64,000 bases of DNA. Source: Plotosus lineatus (Eukaryota > Chordata > Actinopteri > Siluriformes > Plotosidae). The translations under genes and the position numbers were made by a program. The DNA lies in assembly GCA_024760905.1 (NCBI GenBank), contig CM045733.1, positions 22,603,501-22,667,500 of the forward strand, in the 5' to 3' direction. The notes beneath the pieces are model-generated. The model was not told where the DNA came from. It worked only from the letters and a program-made list of their open reading frames with translations, and ran no database searches. Positions 21,925 through 48,375 of the stretch are shown one piece after another (within the stretch, counting starts at the first letter, position 1; every line of letters starts with the position of its first letter).

Positions 21925-24900
21925 ATGCAGCCATGAGGTGGGGGGGCACTAACCAGTGTCTCTCCCCCTCATGCCGGTCCCAAGCCCGGAGAAATGCAGA
22001 GGGTTGTGTCAGGAAGGGCATCCGACGTAAAACCAATGCCAATTACTTAAAATGCAAATCAAAAGTATTACCTCCATACCGGATCGGTCGAGGCCCGGGT
22101 TAACAACGACCGCCATCAGTGCTGTCAATCAACAGGGTGCTGATGGAAATTGGACTACTGTTGGTCGAAGACGTCGAAGAAGGAGAGGTGGGAGGCGTGT
22201 CCGTAGGCAGAGAGAGAAGAGGAAAGGCATGAGTCTAGGACTGAGAGTGGGGACTTTGAATGTTGGAACTATGCACAGAAAAGGTAGAGAGCTGGTTGAC
22301 ATGATGCAGAGGAGGAAGGTGGACATACTGTGTGTTCAGGAGACCAGGTGGAAAGGTAGCAAAGCTAAAAGCTTAGGAGCAGGGTTTAAGCTATTTTATC
22401 ACGGTGTGGATGGGAAGAGAAATGGAGTCGGAGTCATCTTGAAGGAGGAGTTTGTCAGGAATGTTCTAAAAGTGAAAAGAGTGTCAGACAGAGTGATGAA
22501 TCTCAAGTTAGAAATTGAAGGTGTAATGCTCAATGTTGTTAGTGCTTATGCCCCACAGGCAGGATGTGAGCTAGAAGAGAAGGAGAGATTCTGGAGTGAC
22601 TTAGATGAAGTGATGCAGAGTACCCCCAGAGGTGAAAGAGTGGTCATAGGTGCAGACTTCAATGGACATGTTGGGGCAGGCAACAGAGGGGACGAGGAAG
22701 TGATGGGCAGGTTTGGTATCCAGGACAGGAACGCAGAAGGACAGATGTTGATAGATTTTGCAAAAAGGATGGAAATGGCTGTGGTGAATACTTTCTTTGA
22801 GAAGAAACAGGAGCATAGGGTGACTTATGAAAGCGGAGGTAGGCGCACACAGGTAGACTACATTTTGTGTAGGCGATGTAATTTGAAGGAAGTCAGTGAC
22901 TGCAAAGTCATCGTGGGTGAGAGTGTTGCCAAACAGCATAGGATGGTGGTGTGCAGGATGACTCTGATGGTGAGAAAGGTGAAAAAGGCAAAGGCAGAGC
23001 AGAAGACAAGGTGGTGGAAGCTGAAAAAGGAAGAGTGTCGTGTTGTCTTCAAAGAGGAGTTGAAACAGGCTTTGGGTGGCCAGGAAGGGCTTCCAAATGA
23101 CTGGACAACCACAGCAAATGTGATCAGGGACACAGGTAGGAGAGTACTTGGTGTGTCCTCTGGAAGGAAAGTAGATAAGGAGACTTGGTGGTGGAATGAG
23201 GAAGTGCAGGAGTGTGTACAAAGGAAGAGGTTAGCCAAGAAGAAGTGGGACATTGAGAGGACCGAAGAGAGTAAACAGGAGTACAGGGAGACACAGCATA
23301 AGGCGAAAGTAGCAGTGGCTAAGGCCAAACAGAGGGCATATGATGACTTGTATGATAGGTTGGATAGTAAAGAGAGAGAAAATGATCTATACAGGTTGGC
23401 ACAGCAGAGAAATAGAGATGGGAAGGACGTGCAGCAAGTTAGATTGATAAATGACAGAGAGGGAACTCTATTGACTAATGACAGAAGTGTGCTGGGAAGA
23501 TGGAAAGAGTACTTTGAAGAGCTGATGAATGAGGAAAATGAGAGAGAAAAAAAGAGTAGAAGAGGTAACCATTGAGGAGCAGGATGTAGCAAAGATCAGT
23601 AAGGGTGAAGTGAGAAGGGCATTGAAGAGGATGAAGAATGGAAAGGCAGTTGGTCCTGATGATATACCTGTGGAGGTATGGAAGTGTCTAGGAGAGGTAG
23701 CAGTAGATTTTCTGACAAGAACATTCAACACGGTACTAGAGAGTGAGCAGATGCCGGAGGAGTGGAGGAGAAGTGTGCTGGTGCCCATTTTTAAGAACAA
23801 GGGAGACGTGCAGAGTTGCAACAACTACAGAGGGATAAAGTTGATGAGCCATACGATGAAGTTATGGGAAAGAATAGTGGAAGCTAGACTAAGGGCAGAG
23901 GTCAGCATTTGTGAACAACAGTTTGGTTTCATGCCAAGAAAGAGCACCACAGATGCAATGTTTGCCTTGAGGATGTTAATAGAGAAGTACAGAGAAGGTC
24001 AGAGGGAGCTACATTGTGCCTTTGTGGATCTGGAAAAAGCATATGACAGGGTGCCAAGAGACGAACTGTGGTATTGCATGAGGAAGTCTGGAGTGGCAGA
24101 GAAGTATGTTAGAGTGGTGCAGGACATGTATGAGAGATGTAAGACAGTGGTGAGGTGTGCTGTCGGTGTGACCGACTAATTCAAGGTTGAGGTGGGACTG
24201 CATCAAGGGTCAGCTCTGAGCCCCTTCTTGTTTGCTATGGTGATGGACAGGCTGACAGACGAGGTGAGACAAGAATCTCCATGGACTATGATGTTTGCAG
24301 ATGACATCGTGATCTGTAGTGAGAGCAGAGAACAAGTGCAGGAAAATCTAGAGAGGTGGAGGTATGCCCTGGAAAGGAGAGGAATGAAGGTTAGCCTCAG
24401 AAAATCAGAATACATGTGTGTGAATGAGAAGGACCCAGGAGGAACGGTGATGTTACAGGGAGCAGAGATAACGAAGGTGGAGGATTTTAAGTACTTAGGC
24501 TCAACAATCCAGAGCAATGGAGAGTGTGGAAAAGAGGTGAAGAAGCGTGTGCAGGCAGGCTGGAATGGTTGGAGAAAAGTATCCGGTGTGATGTGCGATA
24601 GGAGAGTGTCAGCAAGAATGAAGGGAAAAGTGTACAAGATGGTGGTGAGGCCAGCGATGTTGTATGGCTTAGAAACAGTGGCGCTGAGGAAAAGGCAGGA
24701 GGCAGAGCTGGAGGTAGCGGAGATGAAAATGTGGAGGTTCTCCGGGGAGTAACGAGGATGGATAGGATCAGAAATGAGTATATCAGAGGGACAGCCCACG
24801 TAAGATGTTTTGGAGACAAAGTCAGAGAGGCTAGATTGAGATGGTTTGGACATGTACAGAGGAGGGATAGTGAGTATATTGGCAGTAGGATGCTGAGGTT

Positions 24901-25090
24901 GGAACTACCAGGCAGAAGGCCTCGAGGAAGACCGAAGAAGAGATTTATGGATGTGGTGAAGGAAGACATGAAGGTCGTTGGAGTCAGAAAAGAAGATGCG
25001 GAGGACAGGGTGAGGTGGAGGCGGATGATTTGCTGTGGCGACCCCTGAAGGGAGCAGCCGAAAGTAAAAGAAGAAGAAGAAGAAGAAGAA
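21925..25090 (+). mobile_element. RTE-clade LINE copy 2, essentially full length
   Basis: Bounded by a perfect 17-bp target duplication GGGCTGTGTAGGGGGCA (21908-21924 and 25091-25107). About 3.17 kb: leader, one long coding region, 3' UTR of only a few dozen bases ending in GAA repeats. The insertion site is the first bases of a SINE A copy that continues to the right. Confidence 0.93.
22052..25048 (+). pseudogene. RTE polyprotein, nearly intact (endonuclease + reverse transcriptase)
   Basis: Frame 22052-23575 holds a basic N-terminus (RRRRRRRGGRRVRR) and the apurinic-type endonuclease: RVGTLNVGTM, DILCVQETRWKG, VVIGADFNGHVG, RRTQVDYILCRR, AKQHRMVVCRM. Frames 23529-24179, 24192-24752 and 24731-25048 hold the reverse transcriptase: [87 protein letters not shown]. 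The C-terminal LRWFGHVQRRD and CGDP-stop follow. Only two frame shifts (near 23560 and 24750) and one stop (24177) separate it from an open frame. Insertion was by target-primed reverse transcription. Confidence 0.92.
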
Positions 25091-25101
25091 GGGCTGTGTA
25101 G

Positions 25102-25378
25102 GGGGCAGTGGTGGTCAAGTGGTATCCACAAGGTTGCCCCTCCGTGTACAGCTAACTGGGTTATCAAAGGCGGGCCATGTCTCTCACTGTCTATGGTGAG
25201 AGGCATGTAAAAGAACCATTGCTGACTTTCGTAAAGAGTAGCTGCATAACCGTCAGCGTGTTTCTGTCCTTTGCTAAAAAGGGTTGTGTCAGGAAGGGCA
25301 TCCGATGTAAAAACCTCTGCCAAATCAAACGTGATCATTCGCTGTGGTGATCCTGATAAAGGGAAAAGCCGAAAGGAA
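25102..25378 (+). mobile_element. SINE A, internally deleted; target of RTE copy 2
   Basis: GGGGCAGTGGTGGTCAAGTG begins the head; the B-box region is missing (it jumps to TATCCACAAGGTTGCCCCTC). The body GTAAAAGAACCATTGCTGAC and the RTE-like tail GGTTGTGTCAGGAAGGGCAT and GGGAAAAGCCGAAAGG remain. Confidence 0.8.
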
Positions 25379-25667
25379 ATCTCATCTGTTTACTGGGTCT
25401 GTGCAAGGTCCTTATAAATATAGAATTTTTATGTATTCATTTTATAGCAGTTTGTGTGTTGTTGATTTGAGCCTTCTTTTCCGTTTGTAACTTGACTCCT
25501 TGAACAACCACACAAGAATTCCTGTGTGTGTAAAAAACACAAACGGCGATTAAAAATCCTGAATCCTGATGTTCCCTTCAGCCTAATTTGTTCAATAGTT
25601 CAGGGTTCACTGGCTCGTGTATCCATCATGTGGACAGAAAGAGTACTACAACGGCACTTACAGGGAT

Positions 25668-26035
25668 GGTACAGGGGTGTAGTGGTTTGCATGCCCACTT
25701 TAGGCCAAAAATCCAGGTCCTGGATTCAAGTCCTGGGTGAGGGTGTTTTTCTGTGGAGTTTGAATGTTCTACCCATGCAAGAATGGGTTTCCTTGAGGTA
25801 CTCTGGTTTCATCCAAAGACTTACACATTAGGCTAATTGGCCCAGGTGTGGCCAATTGTGGTCAGGTGCTAATTGGCCTAAATTGGCCCAGGTGTGAACA
25901 TACAGTAAATTGTTTAGGTTGTGGGTGTGTTGACCCTGTGAAGGTCTGGTAAGCTGTTCAGGGTGTACCCTGCCTTCAATCCAGTGCTGACTGAGATAAG
26001 CCTTTGCCTCCCTACAACCCTAAGAGAATTAAGTG
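25668..26035 (+). mobile_element. V-SINE-like repeat with internal duplication
   Basis: Head GGTACAGGGGTGTAGTGG, B-box-like GGATTCAAGTCC, centre GGTTTCCTTGAGGTACTC. CTAATTGGCCCAGGTGTG occurs nearly three times around 25833-25898, a local tandem duplication. The tail is diverged. Confidence 0.65.
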
Positions 26036-27464
26036 ACTGAGTAGTTGTATAATGCCATTTTCACAGTTCATGAACAAAAATCTTTACATCCCATTTATTT
26101 ATGAACTCTACACCACCTACTGGAAATAAATAAAGAGAAAACCGGTGAAATAAACAATTTATTCACTCTTTCCATGAATAAATCTTAGTATCTATGAAAT
26201 ATCACAGACTGGCAGACTTGTTCATTCCTGTCCTCTGTGACTAATGTCTCCTCAGTGAGATCTCGCAACATAACCACATATAGTTCTTGTTCAACAAATC
26301 ATACTCACACTTATTAAAGTGGACTTGAAATGTGTTCAGGGTGTTCACAGTTAAGACTGGAAGAGAATATAAGGACATTGACGTCCAGAAAAGTGTACCT
26401 GTGGTGAATTTTTATTGCCAGCTCTTTAATATGATCATGTGTGACATCAGAGGCTCCATCAGGCGACGTCAGGCCGACTTGTCAAGTCTTCTCGAGTGCG
26501 GCCAAACTACTATTACTACTAGCACAGCAACACGTTGCCACCTTCACTGGCTATTCCAGCATTTTAGCCAACAGGACAAAACAATGACTTCATGTCACTA
26601 TGCTGCATGCAGCAGATACCAGTCTATGATACCGCAAATGCGGAGTTGCGTCGCCACGAAAGTGCAAAGCCAACTTCTGCACAAAAAAAACAAACAAAAA
26701 AAACAAACAAACGCAGAAATCACGAAAAACATGACACAACACAAGCACAGGTAATACTCTGAAAAAAAATTTTTTTGGATGCAATTCTCTAAAGACTACT
26801 ACAACCCGACCTGACCTGCTGCTGGTGTGGCCTCCAGTCAGAACTACTTGGCACAAAAGCCAGGATTTTTCATCAAAACCCAGACGCTGTTCCTATGGAA
26901 TGCCTTCGTAAAGTCAAAGGCTTTAGGATTCAGGGAGTTTTAGCACCTAAATGTCACTCGCTGCTTGTTTACTTGTGCTGGACAATCAGCCCCAACAAGT
27001 GCACATCACTTCTGGGAAAAAAATAGTTCTGTGTTTTTCTCTCTCAAACATCTCAATTTTATCAAATTTTATATGAATGCAGTCAGGATATTATGGGGGA
27101 ATAATGTAATGCAATGTACCAAAAAACAACAACACTAGAAGCCCTGCACCAGCTTATACCGAATTATAAAAGACTGGCGGCCATTTTGCCCTGGCCTTGA
27201 ACTAGCAGTGATCTTTTCTTGAACTCATTTCAGCCACAAGGTGTTAAATCTGACAGTGATGTGTCAAGTTTTATTTATTATTATTATTTCGCATACTCAG
27301 AAAGGCACAAACCAACAGAAACGAAAGCAATACCAGTTACACCATCACAGTTTGTAAAGATTTACAGAATCAGTATTAATGACTGGGTTCTCAACTGACC
27401 TCAGAATGTTGGGATGTACGGTATAACAGAACAAATGGTGCGGTATAAAGTCTGCATTACTATA
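26036..27464. other. Unassigned intergenic DNA
   Basis: The frames here are low complexity or unsupported; a (CAAAAAAA)-like stretch lies at about 26681-26710. No gene recognised. Confidence 0.4.
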
Positions 27465-27797
27465 CAGTGATCCTTCGCTACTTCCCGCTTCAGTTTCTGC
27501 AGCAGTGCATCGTGGGTTTTTAAAAATATTGATCGAAAATTTTAAAAATAAGGAAATTAAGGAAAAATAGGGGGAAAGTTAAGGAAAATGCTGCAAAATA
27601 AGGTTAATTATGCAAAAAAATAAAAAAACAACCCAAAACCCCCAAAACTACTTACATTTTTATGTGAGGTGCGCATCTGAGTGTGTGTGTATTTATATTT
27701 TATTTACATCTTAAGCATTATTTTTGAATGTTTAATTGTTATTATAAGCATTTTATAATATGTATTTATTGATATTATATACACATATACATGTACT

Positions 27798-28545
27798 ACA
27801 TCTATTCTGTCGCTGATGGTGTCATTTGAAAGAGGAATTTGGGATAATTTACCTTCGGCAGCTGTTCCGAGTATCAGATTCGCCATCTTTAACATAGCTG
27901 GCTTTATGAACGTGTCACCAATGGTGTGTGGCTCGCCCTGCTTTGCAATCAGGTAAGCAACCTCGTACGATGCTGTGAGGATCAGTTTGTTAATGGGTAC
28001 AAATCCAAAAGCAGGCAGAGTGGCCTTTTCTTCGAATCTGGCTCTCTTCACCTTGAATTCAGCAAGCGTTGTGTTCTTGTATTCCCCATCTCCACGCAGT
28101 TTCAAGAAGTGTTCCTTTAGTTTTGCCGGTGCAAGAGTAGAGTTGCTCAACTTGGCATTGAAAATCATGCAGATAGGACGCTGAGTCCCATCACGTTCCG
28201 TGATGCATGTGAATCCATGTTGTTCATATTCGTCCAACCACTTTCTTTTTTTGCTCGATATAGTTACTATGGATTAAAATATTCCAAAAAAAAAAAAATC
28301 ACACAACGTACTACCACGACAGTCACAAGTTGACTACTGAGGGTACTGAATTTCCCGCAGCACCGATTGGCCAAGCAATGTAAATTGATCATCTGCAGCC
28401 AGTGATGGCCAAGTGAGGCGTGTCATCACTAATTGACATGTTGAGTCGGGTGTGTCTTGAGCTCCATGGCAGAGGCTCCGCCGAACCCCTGAGACCGACT
28501 CACTGAACCCCTTGGGTTCAATCGAACCCAGGTTAAGAACCACTG
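27798..28545 (-). mobile_element. hAT (ZBED-type) 5' fragment
   Basis: The minus strand begins with the hAT terminus CAGTGGTTCTTAACCTGGGT then TTCGATTGAACCC. It runs through the transposase N-terminus and stops abruptly at about 27798 without the other terminus. Confidence 0.75.
27801..28237 (-). pseudogene. hAT transposase N-terminal fragment (ZBED5-like)
   Basis: DEYEQHGFTCITERDGTQRP then CMIFNAKLSNSTLAPAKLKE-HF resembles the degenerate BED finger of ZBED5/FAM200-like hAT proteins. ASYEVAYLIAKQGEPHTIGD and KLSQIPLSNDTISDRI follow in the usual order. The catalytic and dimerisation parts are missing; the last residues of the open frame come from the flanking MITE. Confidence 0.75.
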
Positions 28546-28649
28546 AGTACGTATAACGTTAGTCAGGGGGGGGTCACTCCTACTTCGCGGAAATTCGGCG
28601 TTCGCGGTGGGTCTCAATCCCCTTTGACCACGAAAGTGAGCGTTCACTG

Positions 28650-29160
28650 TACTGTATATTAAGTATGAATCAGACTTGTGAAAATAAAGTGTTTCCCGTA
28701 TATTATTCTTGTAGAATGTGTATTTGTTTTGTTTTTTTCATGCGCATTATCAGATATGAGAAGCACAAGTAGGTCAAACCCATGAAGCATGAGTTCTGCA
28801 TCAAATTTGTTCTTCACATCGCTTTGTTTTCCTCCAAATCCTTTTATCACCACTGATCCCTTTCAGATGCACCTTAACATCTGAAAAGGACTCGGTGTGA
28901 AAACATCCAGAGATTTCTTCATGGATTTCCTCTAATCACTGTATTCTGTATGTCTCTTCAGTAGATTTTTTTAAAAACCTGCACGTCATTTAACCGACAC
29001 TTAAAGATAACGTTCTTTAAACTTCATCTTAAAGCTGGGTCAGACCTATTACAGCACCAATCAGCACCAGTAAAGCTCCCAGAGCCATAAAGAAATTCTT
29101 CAAATTATATAATGAAACTTTAACAGAAACTCACAGATTCTCATCATGATCTTCATTTGT
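28650..29160. other. Unassigned DNA
   Basis: No supported feature. Confidence 0.4.
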
Positions 29161-29164
29161 TCCA

Positions 29165-29540
29165 GGGTCGGGTTGTGGCAGCAGCAGCCTAAGCAGTGAG
29201 GTCCAGACAACTCTCTCCCGAGAAATGTTCTCCAGCTACTCCACTGGGACACAAGGCGTTCCCAGACCAACCAAGAAACGTAGTCTCTCTGGCATGTCAT
29301 GTCCAACTTCATGGGGTCTCTACCCGGTTGGACATGCCTGAAACACCACACCAAGGAGGCGTCCAGGAGGCTTTCTAATCAAATGGCCGAGCCTCCTCAA
29401 CTGGCTCCTCTCAATGCAGAGGAGCAGCGGTTCAACTCCGAGCTCCTTCCGGATAGCTGAGCTTCTCACCCTATCTCTAAGGGAGAGCCCCACCACTTGG
29501 CGAAGGTAGCTCATTTCAGCCGCTTGTAGCCGCGATCTTG
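29165..29540 (-). mobile_element. Non-LTR retrotransposon 3' fragment, part 1
   Basis: The plus strand carries the familiar antisense text of a fish LINE (CCTAAGCAGTGAGGTCCAGA, GTCTCTCTGGCATGTC, CGTCCAGGAGGCTTTCTAAT, CACCCTATCTCTAAGGGAGA). The minus frame 29514-29320 reads LSLRDRVRSSAIRKELGVEP then LLLCIERSQLRRLGHLIRKP. It continues at 29953. Confidence 0.75.
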
Positions 29541-29952
29541 GGGGTTTCCCCCCATTTTCTCCCTAATTTAGTTGTGCCCAATTCCCACCTATCAGGTATT
29601 GCCTTCCCTATCACATGACTACCTTGAACCAGGGAGGGGTGAGAGCCCCCTCTGTGACATGCAATGCAAGCCACCAGCCTCTTTTTGAATTGCATATTTG
29701 GTTGTGGTCTAACACACTCAGAGGGAAAGTGCTTTCCGCCCCCTGTACAAATGAGCTCACAGTCACTGTGAGCTGACGAACATTGTGAGTGACAGGGAAG
29801 TGAGTGTATGCCATCAATCCCTCCCGTGACAGCTCAGCCGATTAGCTCCCATGGACTCCTGGCCACAGACGGCCATGGAATTAAACCGGATTCGAACTTG
29901 GGATCTGTGTGTTAACGGTCATTCTCCTTTTCTATGCGCCACTCAGGAGCCT
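29541..29952 (-). mobile_element. tRNA-headed SINE inserted in the LINE fragment
   Basis: The duplication GCGATCTTG / GCAATCTTG flanks it (29532-29540, 29953-29961). On the minus strand the head is GGCTCCTGAGTGGCGCA with B box GTTCGAATCC, like the SmaI/HpaI-style heads of bony-fish SINEs. The body is about 330 bp. Confidence 0.75.
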
Positions 29953-30215
29953 GCAATCTTGTTCTTTCGGTCATTCCCCAAAGCTTGTGAGGGTTGGAAC
30001 ATAGATCGACTGGTAAATTGAGAGCTTTGCCTTGAATCTCAGCTCCCTCTTCACCACAACACACCAGTACGAGCTCCGCTTTACAGCAGAAGCTGCAGCG
30101 AACCGCCTGTCAATCTCCCGCTCCATCCTTCCCTCACTAGTGAAAAAGACCCTGAGATACTTGAACTCCCCACTTGGGGCAGAACTTCATACCAGACCGA
30201 AGGCTCCCAGATTAT
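29953..30215 (-). mobile_element. Non-LTR retrotransposon 3' fragment, part 2
   Basis: Resumes TTCTTTCGGTCATTCCCCAA ... ATAGATCGACTGGTAAATTG ... AACCGCCTGTCAATCTCCCG ... GAGATACTTGAACTCCCCAC in the same orientation as 29165-29540. Confidence 0.75.
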
Positions 30216-30282
30216 AATTCACATTACAATCACTGTTCTTTTCAAAACTTTAAAAATAACAGACAACATTGAAGAACATAAT

Positions 30283-30288
30283 TTTAAT
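30283..30288 (-). terminator. Possible polyadenylation signal ATTAAA for nots
   Basis: ATTAAA on the minus strand, about 65 bp past the protease stop codon. No AATAAA was seen between the stop and the LINE fragment ending near 30215, so this common variant is the best candidate. Confidence 0.35.
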
Positions 30289-30351
30289 GATGAAATATTT
30301 TATGCTCTTGAGGACCAGGAAATGGTGGGGGTGGGACAGTATGTCAAACAA

Positions 30352-47840
<17,489 letters not shown>

Positions 47841-48184
47841 CTTTATTAGAGGGAATCTGTCTCTCAGCAGGTCTGATACCAGTTTCATTCCGGTGCAACG
47901 TGACCAAGTGGCATTTATTCAGTCTAGAGTCGCTCGAATATGCCAGCCAATCACAACAGCAGTAAGTAAATGTTGGACAAATTACAGGTTACCATGACCT
48001 TGAGAACTGTACTTTGTTTGCATTAGCATGACGTAGCTTAAATACAACTCCTGTTTAATGCAAATTAAAGAAATATGTAAAGGAAGCAAACTGTTTATAG
48101 AATTTCTGAATGCGGCTGTGAGTAGAATTAAAGCATGGGAAATAAGACGGTGAGGGAAAAGGAGACAAAACAAGGTTTGAAACT
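47841..48184 (-). promoter_or_regulatory. Probable nots promoter and 5' UTR region
   Basis: The interval between the cct2 polyadenylation signal and the protease ATG is only about 345 bp, so it should hold the promoter. A weak TATA-like GAATAAATG lies at 47912-47920, about 75 bp before the ATG, a spacing usual for pepsinogen genes. A better TATAAA match at 48094-48099 is 255 bp upstream. Position is firm; the exact elements are inferred. Confidence 0.35.
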
Positions 48185-48190
48185 TTTATT
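48185..48190 (-). terminator. cct2 polyadenylation signal AATAAA
   Basis: AATAAA on the minus strand, 155 bp past the cct2 stop. It implies a short 3' UTR ending near 48165 and leaves little room before the protease start. Confidence 0.6.
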
Positions 48191-48344
48191 AAGTAAACAA
48201 AGAAAGCCACACTGCCATGTTTGAACAGCAGCAGGACATGGACATCCTCGGTATGCAAGCTGTGCTACACATGAGCCCTAAAGAATTAGGAGGAGACCAC
48301 TGCAGGTAATAAATACTCAGTCTGCTTTCATATTCTTCTGTCTC

Positions 48345-48375
48345 CTAGCAAGGATGATGATCTGGTACTCGTTTT
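48345..48375 (-). CDS. cct2: cct2 last coding exon, residues 526-535 and stop
   Basis: Encodes KRVPDHHPC and TAG after completing Arg526. This C-terminus is identical to the one I know for human CCT2, which fixes both family and subunit. Confidence 0.95.

Larger units (their letters stand above)
27465..28649 (+). mobile_element. MITE family F, copy 2, split by a hAT fragment
   Basis: Left end CAGTGATCCTTCGCTACTTC, right end AAAGTGAGCGTTCACTG, TA flanks. The family F body stops at about 27797 and resumes at 28547 (GTACGTATAACGTTAGTCAG). Confidence 0.8.

Noticed and set aside
22052..23575. A 507-codon open frame that could be called a host endonuclease gene (often labelled craniofacial development protein 2-like)
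   Set aside because: It lies inside an RTE LINE with target duplications, is followed by reverse transcriptase frames, and recurs in at least three other places here.
24487..25338. 283-codon minus-strand frame
   Set aside because: Antisense of RTE copy 2, running into the SINE; no motif of its own.
29196..29378. Short plus-strand frame
   Set aside because: Antisense of a LINE reverse transcriptase C-terminal fragment.
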